DNA from: Dinoroseobacter shibae DFL 12 = DSM 16493
GTDB taxonomy: Bacteria > Pseudomonadota > Alphaproteobacteria > Rhodobacterales > Rhodobacteraceae
Assembly: GCF_000018145.1 (NCBI RefSeq)
Contig: NC_009952.1
Location: 3,596,001-3,660,000 of the forward strand
Direction of reading: 5' to 3'
DNA length: 64,000 bases
The notes beneath the pieces were generated by a model, which saw only the letters and a program-made list of their open reading frames with translations, searched no databases and was not told where the DNA came from. Below, piece by piece: positions 36,782-45,428 of this stretch. The translations under genes and the position numbers were made by a program. Position 1 is the first letter of the stretch. Each line of letters begins with the position of its first letter.

Positions 36782-37374
36782 CCGTCGATCTCTCCCCTCA
36801 GGGTGAGATAGCTCAGCAATTCCAGCAGCGGGAGCCCCAAAACCGTGAAATAGTCACCTTGGACCTGGCTGAAGAGCCGGACGCCCTCTTCCTCGAGCTT
36901 ATAGCCCCCCACCGAGTGTCGAATGCTGTCCCAGTTTCGCGCAACATAGCTCTCGATGTAGGAAGGACTCAGCGATCTGACGGTCATTCGCACGGCGCCG
37001 ACATGACGCCAAAGCGGCTTGCCTTCGCCATAGATCACCGCTGCCGACAGCAATTGGTGGGTCTTGCCAGACATCGCCGTGATTTGCGCGATGGCATGCT
37101 CCGGCGTCTCGGGCTTGGCCAAAAGCTCCCCCTGCAGATCCAGCACCTGGTCAGACCCGATGACCAGCGCCTCTGGTTCGAGCCTTGCCACTTTCTCCGC
37201 TTTGAACTCCGCAAGTGCATCGGCCACGTCCCGCGCTTTTGCGCCCTCGGCACGCAGAGACTGGGTTATCGTTTCCTCATCGATCTTGGCCTTGATCACG
37301 CGTACGGATACCCCTGCGTTTTCCAACAGCTGTCGACGGATCTCCGATCCAGAGGCGAGAATGATGTGGGTCAT
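36778..37374 (-). CDS. maf: Maf-like nucleotide pyrophosphatase
   Basis: 198 residues from the ATG at 37374. ILASGSEIRRQLLENAG is the N-terminal Maf signature, ALVIGSDQVLDLQGELLAKP holds the catalytic Asp, and HQLLSAAVIYGEG and VGGYKLEEEGVRLFSQVQGDYFTVLGLPLLELLSYL complete the fold. Family members hydrolyse dTTP/UTP or modified nucleotides. It is the first gene of the leftward maf-aroE-coaE-dnaQ operon, transcribed away from the putative origin. Confidence 0.93.
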   Translation of the reverse strand: MTHIILASGSEIRRQLLENAGVSVRVIKAKIDEETITQSLRAEGAKARDVADALAEFKAEKVARLEPEALVIGSDQVLDLQGELLAKPETPEHAIAQITAMSGKTHQLLSAAVIYGEGKPLWRHVGAVRMTVRSLSPSYIESYVARNWDSIRHSVGGYKLEEEGVRLFSQVQGDYFTVLGLPLLELLSYLTLRGEIDG

Positions 37375-37388
37375 CCTGAGGGTACCTG

Positions 37389-37397
37389 TGTGGATAT
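37389..37397 (-). promoter_or_regulatory. Near-match DnaA box
   Basis: Minus-strand reading ATATCCACA differs from TTATCCACA at one position. TGTGCACAA at 37401-37409 (minus strand TTGTGCACA) is a second one-mismatch candidate four bases on. Confidence 0.45.
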
Positions 37398-37544
37398 GCC
37401 TGTGCACAATTTTGGCCGTTTTGGGCACGAGGCCCACGAAGCGGCGACACAAGAGGTTCCGGTGAACAACTGCCAAGTCGCTCCTGTTTCATCCCATGTG
37501 CGCTTGTGTTTCACAAGACTGTGGGTATCTCGGGCGACATACTC

Positions 37545-37553
37545 TTTTGCACA
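37545..37553 (+). promoter_or_regulatory. DnaA box
   Basis: TTTTGCACA fits the degenerate consensus TTWTNCACA at every position. It lies 36 bases before the AT-rich segment. Confidence 0.6.
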
Positions 37554-37588
37554 GTTTACTCACAGTGTTCTTAGACACCAAGTGACTG

Positions 37589-37603
37589 TTAAATAATTAT
37601 TAA
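37589..37603. promoter_or_regulatory. CtrA-type binding site in the origin region
   Basis: TTAA at 37589-37592 and TTAA at 37600-37603 are separated by exactly seven bases, the full CtrA consensus TTAA-N7-TTAA known from the Caulobacter origin. The spacer is itself AT-rich, so chance occurrence in the unwinding region is a real alternative. Confidence 0.45.
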
Positions 37604-37634
37604 AAAAGGTTCAGGTAAATCCTGGATCGCAGTA

Positions 37635-37643
37635 TGTGGACAA
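37635..37643 (-). promoter_or_regulatory. Near-match DnaA box
   Basis: Minus-strand reading TTGTCCACA differs at one position from TTATCCACA. It lies about 30 bases after the AT-rich segment. Confidence 0.45.
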
Positions 37644-37756
37644 GAATAACCGCTCGAACAACGCAAGAGTTCGACATATCCCCAAGACCTACAACAACAC
37701 CATCTTTTCTTTTCTTTCTATTTTATGAATAGAAGGAAGACAGAGAAGGACAAAGC

Positions 37757-38194
37757 ATGGACCTGTACGTTTGGATCAAATCCTTGCATGTGATTTCCGT
37801 GATCGCATGGATGGCCGGGTTGTTCTATCTACCTCGACTGTTCGTATACCATGTCGAGTCGAACGCCGTGTCGGGTGAAACCGAGGCGCTGTTCCAGACG
37901 ATGGAGAGGCGTTTGCTCCGCGCGATCATGAACCCGGCAATGATCTCAAGCTGGATCTTCGGGCTTTGGCTCGTGATGACCCCCGGGATTGTCGATTGGT
38001 CGGCGTTCTGGCCCTATACGAAACTCGCGGCGATCCTTGGCATGACATGGTTTCACATGTGGTGCGCCGGACAACGCAAGGAATTGCTTGCTGGGACATC
38101 GACGACCACCGGTCGAAGGTACCGCATGATGAACGAGGTGCCCACACTTCTGCTCCTGGTCATCGTGTTCTCAGTGATTGCACGCCCATTCTGA
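37757..38194 (+). CDS. hemJ: Protoporphyrinogen IX oxidase HemJ
   Basis: A 145-residue membrane protein with four hydrophobic spans. WIKSLHVISVIAWMAGLFYLPRLFVYH carries the conserved His (H11) and the Arg/Tyr set of HemJ. WSAFWPYTKLAAILGMTWFHMW and RMMNEVPTLLLLVIVFSVIARPF are also family-specific. HemJ converts protoporphyrinogen IX to protoporphyrin IX, the step before haem or bacteriochlorophyll branches. It is the first rightward gene from the putative origin. Confidence 0.94.
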   Translation: MDLYVWIKSLHVISVIAWMAGLFYLPRLFVYHVESNAVSGETEALFQTMERRLLRAIMNPAMISSWIFGLWLVMTPGIVDWSAFWPYTKLAAILGMTWFHMWCAGQRKELLAGTSTTTGRRYRMMNEVPTLLLLVIVFSVIARPF

Positions 38195-38310
38195 GGCTCG
38201 ATTGACTCGCGCAACATGATTATCTAAGGCTCTGTCAGCGTTCCGTCCGGAATCGCTCTCTCACGTATGACAGTTTCGCGCCCGCGACGGCGCCCAAACG
38301 GGATTTTTCG

Positions 38311-39582
38311 ATGACCCAAGAGCGTCTCGCCCTTGCCGATCTCAAAGCTATGAGCCCTGCTGATCTTCTGCCCCTGGCCGAGGAGCTGGAGGTTGAAAAC
38401 GCATCCACCATGCGGAAAGGCGACATGATGTTCGCCATCCTCAAGGAGCGTGCAGAGGATGGATGGGAAATTTCTGGCGATGGCGTTCTGGAAGTCATGC
38501 AGGACGGGTTCGGGTTTCTCCGCTCCCCCGAGGCGAACTATCTGCCGGGCCCGGACGACATCTATGTTTCTCCCGAGAAAATTCGGCAGCACTCCCTGCG
38601 CACTGGCGATACCGTCGAAGGGGTGATCCAGGCCCCGCGGGAGAACGAACGCTATTTCGCGATCACCTCCGTCAGCCTGGTAAACTTCGAAGACCCGGAG
38701 ATGGCACGTCACAAGGTGAGCTTTGATAACTTGACGCCTCTTTATCCGGACGAGCGGCTGAAGATGGAGATCGAGGATCCGACGATCAAGGATCGGTCTG
38801 CCCGGATCATCGACCTGGTGGCACCGATCGGGAAGGGGCAGCGGTCGCTGATCGTGGCTCCGCCGCGGACGGGCAAGACGGTCCTGTTGCAGAATATCGC
38901 CAAGAGCATCGCAGCCAATCATCCTGAATGCTATCTGATGGTGCTGCTGATCGATGAACGTCCAGAAGAAGTCACGGACATGCAGCGTTCGGTGAAAGGG
39001 GAGGTGATTTCCTCCACTTTCGATGAGCCGGCCTCGCGCCACGTGGCAGTGTCCGAGATGGTGATCGAGAAGGCCAAGCGCCTGGTGGAGCACAAGCGGG
39101 ACGTGGTTATCTTGCTGGATTCGATCACTCGTCTTGGTCGGGCTTTCAACACGGTCGTTCCGTCTTCGGGCAAGGTGCTGACCGGGGGTGTGGATGCCAA
39201 TGCGTTGCAGCGGCCGAAGCGGTTCTTCGGTGCGGCCCGAAACATCGAAGAAGGCGGGTCGCTGACAATCATCGCAACCGCATTGATCGATACAGGCTCC
39301 CGTATGGACGAAGTGATCTTTGAAGAGTTCAAGGGTACGGGCAACTCCGAGATCGTGCTTGACCGCAAGGTGGCCGACAAGCGGGTCTTCCCGGCGATGG
39401 ACATCCTCAAATCCGGCACGCGCAAAGAGGATCTCCTTGTCGATGCCAAGGATCTTCAGAAGACCTTTGTGCTGCGTCGCATTCTGAATCCCATGGGGAC
39501 CACGGATGCCATCGAGTTCCTGATCTCGAAGCTGAAGCAGACGAAGACCAATTCCGAGTTCTTCGATTCGATGAACACCTGA
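38311..39582 (+). CDS. rho: Transcription termination factor Rho
   Basis: 423 residues. The N-terminal domain has [16 protein letters not shown], then the RNA-binding cold-shock-like region [30 protein letters not shown]. The motor has Walker [18 protein letters not shown] (183-190), Walker [17 protein letters not shown] and the Q/R-loop region [26 protein letters not shown]. It is a hexameric RNA helicase that ends transcription. It follows hemJ by 116 bases with its own leader. Confidence 0.97.
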   Translation: MTQERLALADLKAMSPADLLPLAEELEVENASTMRKGDMMFAILKERAEDGWEISGDGVLEVMQDGFGFLRSPEANYLPGPDDIYVSPEKIRQHSLRTGDTVEGVIQAPRENERYFAITSVSLVNFEDPEMARHKVSFDNLTPLYPDERLKMEIEDPTIKDRSARIIDLVAPIGKGQRSLIVAPPRTGKTVLLQNIAKSIAANHPECYLMVLLIDERPEEVTDMQRSVKGEVISSTFDEPASRHVAVSEMVIEKAKRLVEHKRDVVILLDSITRLGRAFNTVVPSSGKVLTGGVDANALQRPKRFFGAARNIEEGGSLTIIATALIDTGSRMDEVIFEEFKGTGNSEIVLDRKVADKRVFPAMDILKSGTRKEDLLVDAKDLQKTFVLRRILNPMGTTDAIEFLISKLKQTKTNSEFFDSMNT

Positions 39583-39602
39583 CCGGCGATACGGTACCGG
39601 TC

Positions 39603-40892
39603 ATGGACACCATATTTGCGCTTGCTTCCGCACCGGGGAAATCCGGTGTTGCCGTGCTGCGTATTAGCGGATCGAGGGCATTTCATGCGGGTAGGGTGCT
39701 GGCCGGTGGGCTACCTGATGCCCAGCGGACCAGCTTGCGAAAACTGCGTGACTCCGATGGAAGTGTGATCGATGAGGCGCTCGTCCTCGCGTTTGAAAGC
39801 CCCAACAGTTTCACGGGTGAAGATTGTGTTGAGTTTCAGACCCATGGCTCGCCGGCGATCATTGCAGCATTGATGAATGAATTGTCGGCGCTGCCTGGCC
39901 TCCGCTTGGCGCAACCGGGGGAGTTCACGCGTCGTGCCCTCGAAAACAATCGGATGGATCTGGCCCAGGTTGAAGGTTTGGCCGATTTGATCGAGGCAGA
40001 GACCGAGGCGCAGCGCAAACAGGCATTGCGAACTTTTTCCGGCGAACTCGGCCAGAAAGTAGAACTCTGGCGCAAGGATCTGGTGCGTGCGATGGCGTTG
40101 CTCGAGGTGACCATTGATTTTGCTGACGAAGAAGTGCCGGAAGATGTGTATCCCGAGGTTCAGGAATTGCTTGGGCGCGTGTCTCAAAACCTGGCCGCAG
40201 AGAGTGCCGGTACCCATGCTGCGGAACGCATAAGACATGGGTTCGAGGTTGCAATCCTGGGTGCGCCGAACGTTGGAAAATCAAGCCTTCTCAATAGATT
40301 AGCTGGTCGCGAAGCAGCAATTACATCGAGTATCGCAGGCACAACGCGTGATGTGGTCGAGGTGCGCTTGGACCTTGATGGGCTGCCGGTCACGGTGCTG
40401 GATACAGCCGGTTTGCGGGAAACCCAGGATGAGATTGAACAGATTGGTATTAGCCGTGCTATGGCGCGAGCCGAGTCTGCCGATCTGCGTATCATCCTCA
40501 TTGAAGATGGCCGTTTGCCCTCGGGTCTTGGGGTGGCTGACGATGATATCCTGGTGCAGGCAAAGTCGGATATTCTTCCGAGTAGTAGCGAGTTTGCAAT
40601 TTCATCCGTCACGGGGCGGGGGATAGACAGATTGGTGAAAGCAGTTTCACATAGGCTGTCACTTCGTGCTGCTAGTGCAGGCACGGCCACCCATGTTCGA
40701 CACCGTCTAGCGATTTCATCCGCCGTTGAGTCGCTCGATCTCGCCAAAACAAAGATTTCCGAAGGCTTCCCGGTCGAATTGGTGATAGAAGACCTTCGGC
40801 AAGCCTTGGTCGATCTCGAATCGTTGATTGGTCGCGTAGGCGTTGAGCAAGTCCTGGATGAAATCTTTGCGAACTTTTGCCTCGGCAAGTGA
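39603..40892 (+). CDS. mnmE: tRNA modification GTPase MnmE
   Basis: 429 residues. The N-terminal THF-binding domain begins MDTIFALASAPGKSGVAVLRISG. The inserted G domain has G1 GAPNVGKSSLLNRLAG (about 219-226), G2 TSSIAGTTRD and G3 LDTAGLRETQDEIE. The C-terminal FCLGK keeps the catalytic Cys in a C-x-G-K motif. With MnmG it installs the cmnm5 modification on wobble U34. Four bases separate it from mnmG, so the partners are coupled. Confidence 0.96.
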   Translation: MDTIFALASAPGKSGVAVLRISGSRAFHAGRVLAGGLPDAQRTSLRKLRDSDGSVIDEALVLAFESPNSFTGEDCVEFQTHGSPAIIAALMNELSALPGLRLAQPGEFTRRALENNRMDLAQVEGLADLIEAETEAQRKQALRTFSGELGQKVELWRKDLVRAMALLEVTIDFADEEVPEDVYPEVQELLGRVSQNLAAESAGTHAAERIRHGFEVAILGAPNVGKSSLLNRLAGREAAITSSIAGTTRDVVEVRLDLDGLPVTVLDTAGLRETQDEIEQIGISRAMARAESADLRIILIEDGRLPSGLGVADDDILVQAKSDILPSSSEFAISSVTGRGIDRLVKAVSHRLSLRAASAGTATHVRHRLAISSAVESLDLAKTKISEGFPVELVIEDLRQALVDLESLIGRVGVEQVLDEIFANFCLGK

Positions 40893-40895
40893 GGA

Positions 40896-42764
40896 GTGTT
40901 TCACGTGAAACAACAGGCTTTTGATGTCATCGTCATTGGAGGGGGCCATGCAGGTACCGAGGCCGCAGCCGCAGCTGCCCGCCTTGGTGTGCAGGTTGCC
41001 CTGATCACACTCGAAAGATCGGGCATCGGTGTGATGTCTTGCAATCCGGCGATCGGAGGCCTTGGGAAAGGACACCTGGTTCGAGAAATTGACGCGATGG
41101 ATGGAGTCATGGGACGGGTCGCGGACAAGGCCGGCATCCAGTTCAGGCTTCTCAATCGTCGGAAAGGGCCGGCCGTGCAGGGGCCGCGGTCTCAATCGGA
41201 TCGCGATGTTTACCGTTCCGAGATGCTTGCCGAGATGGAATCGTTGCCCAACTTGCGTATCTTGGAGGGTGAAGTCGCTGACCTGATTACGTCGGGGACC
41301 AGGATCGAGGGTGTGTGTTTGGCCGATGGGAGCGAGGTTACCGCTCGAGCGGTCGTTGTTACAACCGGAACGTTTCTCCGCGGTATCATCCACATAGGGA
41401 ATCGAAGCTTTCAGGGTGGCAGAATGGGGGCCGCTCCTTCCGTTCGTCTTGCTGAAAGGTTTGACAGTTTCGGTTTGCCCCTTGGGCGATTGAAGACAGG
41501 TACTCCGCCGCGGCTGGATAAACGCAGCATTGCCTGGGATAAACTGGAACCTCAGCCCGGCGACGAGGATCCGACGCTTTTCTCTTTCCTGTCGGCTGGC
41601 CCACACTTGCGGCAAGTACACTGCGCTGTCACTCACACCAACGAACGCACCCACGAAATAATCCGGAAAAACCTCTCGCGATCTGCGATGTATGGCGGAT
41701 CCATTGAAGGTGTTGGGCCGCGGTACTGCCCGTCCATCGAGGATAAAGTGGTTCGGTTCTCCGACAAAACCTCACATCAGATCTTTCTAGAGCCTGAGGG
41801 TCTTGACAGTACCACAATCTATCCCAACGGAATTTCGACCTCGTTGCCGGAAGATGTACAAGAGGCGTATGTCCGCAGCATATCCGGATTGGAAAACGCG
41901 AAGATCACTCAGCCCGGTTATGCGATAGAATACGACTATGTGGATCCACGCGCCCTTGATGCGGCCTTGCGGGTCAAGGGATTTGACGGCCTATACCTTG
42001 CGGGGCAAATCAACGGTACAACAGGATATGAGGAAGCGGCCGCACAAGGCTTGGTTGCAGGCTTGAACGCCGCCCTTGAGGGTAAGGGTAAGTTTCTGCC
42101 CAGCCGAATGACGTCTTACATTGGTGTGATGATTGACGACTTGATTACGCAAGGGGTCGCTGAGCCTTATCGTATGTTCACATCGCGTGCAGAGTACAGG
42201 CTGTCTTTACGCTGCGATAATGCCGATCAGCGCTTGACACCAGAGGGTCTTGTTCTTGGGTGCGTGGGCAAAGAACGCAGGATAAAGTTCGAAAAGAAGA
42301 TGGGCCTTTTGGACGAAACCCTGAAGAAGCTGAAGTCTTTCGAAGTGACGCCCAAACAAGCGAACGAGGCTGGCATACGTGTAAACGAAGACGGTCGCCG
42401 TCGAAGTGGCCTCGATCTGCTGTCGCTCTCCAATGTCAGCTACGAGTCCCTGGCTGCGACCTGGCCAGAGCTACAGGCATCGACAGAGATCGCCAAGCAA
42501 GCAAAAATTGAAGCCACTTATGCGAATTACATTGAGCGACAGCAACGCGATGTCATGGCTTTGAAGAAGGATGAAGAGATCGAGTTTCCACCCCGCTTTG
42601 ACTTTTCCGGTCTTTCAGGTCTGTCGAACGAGTTGAAATCCAAGCTGACAGCGGTGCGCCCTTCGACTTTGGGTCAGGCCGCAAGAATAGAAGGCATGAC
42701 TCCGGCTGCTCTGACACTCTTGCTGGCGTCTTTGCGGAAGGCAGAAAAACGGCGTAGCGCGTAG
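40896..42764 (+). CDS. mnmG: tRNA uridine modification enzyme MnmG (GidA)
   Basis: 622 residues from a GTG at 40896, preceded by GAGG. The FAD-binding motif is [21 protein letters not shown] (about 11-31). [31 protein letters not shown]-type sequence [16 protein letters not shown] and [22 protein letters not shown] are typical. It forms the MnmE-MnmG complex for wobble uridine modification. The first codons (MFHVKQ) coincide with a perfect parS site. Confidence 0.96.
   Translation: MFHVKQQAFDVIVIGGGHAGTEAAAAAARLGVQVALITLERSGIGVMSCNPAIGGLGKGHLVREIDAMDGVMGRVADKAGIQFRLLNRRKGPAVQGPRSQSDRDVYRSEMLAEMESLPNLRILEGEVADLITSGTRIEGVCLADGSEVTARAVVVTTGTFLRGIIHIGNRSFQGGRMGAAPSVRLAERFDSFGLPLGRLKTGTPPRLDKRSIAWDKLEPQPGDEDPTLFSFLSAGPHLRQVHCAVTHTNERTHEIIRKNLSRSAMYGGSIEGVGPRYCPSIEDKVVRFSDKTSHQIFLEPEGLDSTTIYPNGISTSLPEDVQEAYVRSISGLENAKITQPGYAIEYDYVDPRALDAALRVKGFDGLYLAGQINGTTGYEEAAAQGLVAGLNAALEGKGKFLPSRMTSYIGVMIDDLITQGVAEPYRMFTSRAEYRLSLRCDNADQRLTPEGLVLGCVGKERRIKFEKKMGLLDETLKKLKSFEVTPKQANEAGIRVNEDGRRRSGLDLLSLSNVSYESLAATWPELQASTEIAKQAKIEATYANYIERQQRDVMALKKDEEIEFPPRFDFSGLSGLSNELKSKLTAVRPSTLGQAARIEGMTPAALTLLLASLRKAEKRRSA
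40897..40912. promoter_or_regulatory. parS: parS site at the start of mnmG
   Basis: TGTTTCACGTGAAACA is a perfect 16-base palindrome identical to the bacterial ParB-binding consensus. It overlaps the mnmG coding sequence from the second base of its start codon and encodes FHVKQ. It lies 3.3 kb from the putative origin and 3.3 kb from parB. Confidence 0.95.
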
Positions 42765-42774
42765 GATCAATCGA

Positions 42775-43362
42775 ATGGACGCCGCATCCCGTTGTGATCT
42801 AAAGGTTTTCGAGCGCCTTATCCGCAAATGGTCACCTCGGATTAATCTGGTGGCGCCCTCCACATATGATCAAACGTGGGAGCGGCATATCCTTGATTCC
42901 GCGCAGCTTTACGATTTTCTGCCCTCGACGGCGGACAAGGTAATAGATCTCGGAAGTGGCGGAGGGCTTCCTGTGGTTGTGCTTGGAGTTCTTGCGAAGC
43001 ACCGGGGCTGCCGTATCAAGTTTACAGCTATCGAATCTGACGCGCGCAAGTGTGCCTTTCTCCGAACCGCAGCTCGTGAGTTACAGATAAATTTGAGTGT
43101 CATCACGAGTCGTATCGAAGCTGCAAATGTGGAGCCTGGGAATGTCATAACTGCGCGCGCCCTGGCGCCTGTGTCCAAGCTTCTGGAGTTTGCCGAACCT
43201 TTGCGTGTTGCGGGAGGGACTTGCCTCTTTTTAAAAGGCGAAAACGTGCAGAATGAGGTGTCCGAAGCGAAGAACTCATGGCAATTTGAGGCGAAGTACT
43301 ATCCAAGCGTGACATCCGAAAAGAGCGCTATCTTGGAGATTGGAGAGTTTTATCGTGCCTGA
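42775..43362 (+). CDS. rsmG: 16S rRNA (guanine-527-N7) methyltransferase RsmG
   Basis: 195 residues, slightly short for the family. The N-terminus FERLIRKWSPRINLVAPSTYDQTWERHILDSAQLYDFLP and the SAM motif VIDLGSGGGLPVVVLGVLAK are characteristic. NVITARALAPVSKLLEFAEPL is the substrate-side motif. It methylates G527 in the 530 loop of 16S rRNA. Its last bases overlap the parA start, which keeps the mnmG-rsmG-parAB unit together. Confidence 0.94.
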   Translation: MDAASRCDLKVFERLIRKWSPRINLVAPSTYDQTWERHILDSAQLYDFLPSTADKVIDLGSGGGLPVVVLGVLAKHRGCRIKFTAIESDARKCAFLRTAARELQINLSVITSRIEAANVEPGNVITARALAPVSKLLEFAEPLRVAGGTCLFLKGENVQNEVSEAKNSWQFEAKYYPSVTSEKSAILEIGEFYRA

Positions 43363-44161
43363 GTTTACGCCAACCTCCAAAGCACGTGTGATCGCGATTG
43401 CGAACCAAAAGGGCGGCGTGGGTAAAACGACAACGACAATTAATCTCGGGACGGCATTGACGATGCGGGGAAAAACCGTCCTGATCATCGACCTGGACCC
43501 GCAAGGGAATGCGTCTACTGGTCTAGGGATGGCGCCCGAAACACGAAGCCTTACCACCTATGATCTGCTCGTCGAGAATGCGGCGATTGCAGATGTTTCA
43601 CGTGAAACATCCGTAGAAAACCTGTTCCTTGCGCCTGCAACCACGGATCTAAGCTCTGCGGACATCGAGTTGATGTCGAATAGTCGACGTGTTTTCCGAC
43701 TGCGGGCGGCGCTCACTCAGCTCAACGCGCTGCCCAAGAGGGTTGATTATGTCTTGGTGGATTGCCCGCCAAGCCTGAATTTGCTGACAGTTAACGCGAT
43801 GGTGGCCGCAGATTCCGTGCTCGTTCCGCTCCAAAGCGAGTTTTTTGCGTTGGAAGGCCTTTCCCAGCTCTTGTTGTCGGTCCGGGAAGTGCGCGAAACC
43901 GCCAATCCAAAACTCAGGATCGAGGGGATTGTCCTGACGATGTATGATCGGAGGAACAATCTGTCGCGTCAGGTTGAGGAGGACGCGCGGGCGAACCTTG
44001 GGGAACTGGTTTTCAAGACGATCATACCGAGGAACGTCAGGGTCAGTGAGGCTCCGTCCTTTGCGATGCCTGTTTTGCGGTATGATCCAAGCTCTCAAGG
44101 GTCTCAGGCCTATCTTGGCCTAGCCGATGAAATTCTCGAACGTCACGAGTTGGTGGCATGA
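43355..44161 (+). CDS. parA: Chromosome partitioning ATPase ParA (Soj)
   Basis: 268 residues from the GTG at 43355, preceded by TTGGAGAG. An in-frame TTG at 43340 is less likely. The deviant Walker A is ANQKGGVGKTTTTINLG (19-26). LIIDLDPQGNASTGLG and YVLVDCPPSLNLLTVNAM are the other nucleotide-binding motifs. It drives movement of ParB-bound origins. A second perfect parS lies inside this gene (43594-43609). Confidence 0.96.
   Translation: MPEFTPTSKARVIAIANQKGGVGKTTTTINLGTALTMRGKTVLIIDLDPQGNASTGLGMAPETRSLTTYDLLVENAAIADVSRETSVENLFLAPATTDLSSADIELMSNSRRVFRLRAALTQLNALPKRVDYVLVDCPPSLNLLTVNAMVAADSVLVPLQSEFFALEGLSQLLLSVREVRETANPKLRIEGIVLTMYDRRNNLSRQVEEDARANLGELVFKTIIPRNVRVSEAPSFAMPVLRYDPSSQGSQAYLGLADEILERHELVA
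43594..43609. promoter_or_regulatory. parS: parS site inside parA
   Basis: A second exact copy of TGTTTCACGTGAAACA, here coding for the VSRET segment of ParA around residues 80-85. It is 2.7 kb from the first site and 0.6 kb from parB. Confidence 0.95.
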
Positions 44162-44178
44162 AAGGGATCTAATTTTTC

Positions 44179-45078
44179 ATGGAAAAGAAACCTGAACGCC
44201 GAGGCCTGGGGCGGGGGCTGTCAGCTCTCATGGCTGATGTCAATATTGGGTCCGAGACGGCGAGCGTTGGGAACGAGGCCAGCCAGGCCAACCCGGATCG
44301 ACTGGTCCCGATTGAATCCGTGCGCCCAAATCCAGACCAGCCTCGGCGCATGTTTCAACAGGAAGACCTCGACAGCCTTTCGGAATCCATTCGCGAAAAG
44401 GGTATTCTGCAACCATTAATCGTTCGTCCCGACCCCTCTGACGAGGATCTCTATCAGATCGTTGCGGGGGAACGTCGCTGGCGTGCCGCGCAGATGGCGC
44501 AGTTGCACGAGATACCTGTTCTCGTACGCGAACTTTCTGACACGGAGTCGCTCGAAATTGCGATTATCGAGAATATTCAGCGTGCCGACCTCAATCCGGT
44601 AGAAGAGGCGCAGGGCTATCGACAACTCATGGACCGCTTCGGCCATACTCAGGAGCGGCTCGCACAGGCCTTGGGCAAAAGCCGGAGCCACATTGCCAAC
44701 ATGCTTCGGCTCATGTCGCTACCGGCGGAAGTTCTTTCGTATTTACAGGACGGTACACTGGCCGTTGGACATGCGCGCGCCTTGATTACAGCAGATGATC
44801 CGGTCGCTCTTGCCAAGAAGGTCATCGCCAAGGGATTGTCTGTACGGGAAACCGAGAGGTTGGCAAAGAAGGCCGATACCTCGCCAGGGAGTACAAAGAA
44901 GCCGCCAAAGAAATCCGAGAAGGATGCAGACACACGCGCGTTAGAACTTGATTTGGCGGCGACGCTTGGAATGCAGATTTCGATAGACCACACCCCGGGG
45001 GGGGAGACGGGCGCATTGACGATCCGCTATACGTCTCTCGACCAGTTGGACGATCTTTGCCGCCGCCTCAGCTCCTAG
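44179..45078 (+). CDS. parB: Chromosome partitioning protein ParB
   Basis: 299 residues. Begins with the ParA-stimulating motif RRGLGRGLSALMAD. The ParB/Srx CTPase domain follows (VRPNPDQPRRMFQQEDLDSLSESIREKGILQPLIVRP, then GERRWRAAQMAQL and ENIQRADLNPVEEAQGY). The helix-turn-helix is TQERLAQALGKSRSHIANMLRL, and dimerisation occurs at the C-terminus. It binds parS and spreads as a CTP-dependent clamp. It lies 17 bases after parA; its stop overlaps that of the convergent DUF454 gene. Confidence 0.96.
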   Translation: MEKKPERRGLGRGLSALMADVNIGSETASVGNEASQANPDRLVPIESVRPNPDQPRRMFQQEDLDSLSESIREKGILQPLIVRPDPSDEDLYQIVAGERRWRAAQMAQLHEIPVLVRELSDTESLEIAIIENIQRADLNPVEEAQGYRQLMDRFGHTQERLAQALGKSRSHIANMLRLMSLPAEVLSYLQDGTLAVGHARALITADDPVALAKKVIAKGLSVRETERLAKKADTSPGSTKKPPKKSEKDADTRALELDLAATLGMQISIDHTPGGETGALTIRYTSLDQLDDLCRRLSS

Positions 45079-45428
45079 CTGCTCGGACGCGTCCAGATAA
45101 ATACGGCCACGATGCTGAGTACGGCTGCCTGGACGGTCAGAACTGTGGTTGAGACGCCAAGTACAAGTGAGAGTGAAAAGGCCCCAAGGATCGAAAGTGA
45201 GGCTAAACCTTTGGCACGCAAGCTGATAGAGCCCCGTTCCTGCCAGCCCAGAATGGGGGCACCCAATCTTGGATGATCCAGAAGCCAGGCGTGAAGGCGA
45301 TCAGATCCTCGTGCATAACAGAAGGCAGCAAGGAGCAGGAAGGGTACAGTCGGCAGAAGTGGCAAGGCAATGCCGATCACGCCCATGCCAAGCGCTGTGC
45401 TGCCCGAGATCACCCAAATAGCTCTCAT
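45075..45428 (-). CDS. DUF454 (YbaN) family small membrane protein
   Basis: 117 residues with three to four hydrophobic segments. The start ALGMGVIGIALPLLPTVPFLLLAAFCYARGSDRLHAWLLDHPRLGAPILGWQERGSISLRAKG is the family signature. The function is unknown. It overlaps the hemW stop by four bases, so it is the last gene of a leftward unit that includes rph, rdgB, the RidA-like gene and hemW. Confidence 0.9.
   Translation of the reverse strand: MRAIWVISGSTALGMGVIGIALPLLPTVPFLLLAAFCYARGSDRLHAWLLDHPRLGAPILGWQERGSISLRAKGLASLSILGAFSLSLVLGVSTTVLTVQAAVLSIVAVFIWTRPSS

Larger units (their letters stand above)
37375..37756. other. oriC: Putative chromosomal replication origin (oriC)
   Basis: A 382-bp non-coding gap between divergently transcribed maf and hemJ. 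It has a perfect DnaA box TTTTGCACA (37545-37553) and one-mismatch boxes on either strand at 37389-37397, 37401-37409 and 37635-37643. The 37587-37612 segment is almost pure A/T, suited to unwinding. It contains TTAA-N7-TTAA (37589-37603), and a pyrimidine-rich tract follows at about 37702-37724. The parAB genes and both parS sites lie 3-6 kb away. Known alphaproteobacterial origins lie in comparable gene contexts, so the location fits. Assignment is from sequence and context only. Confidence 0.7.
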
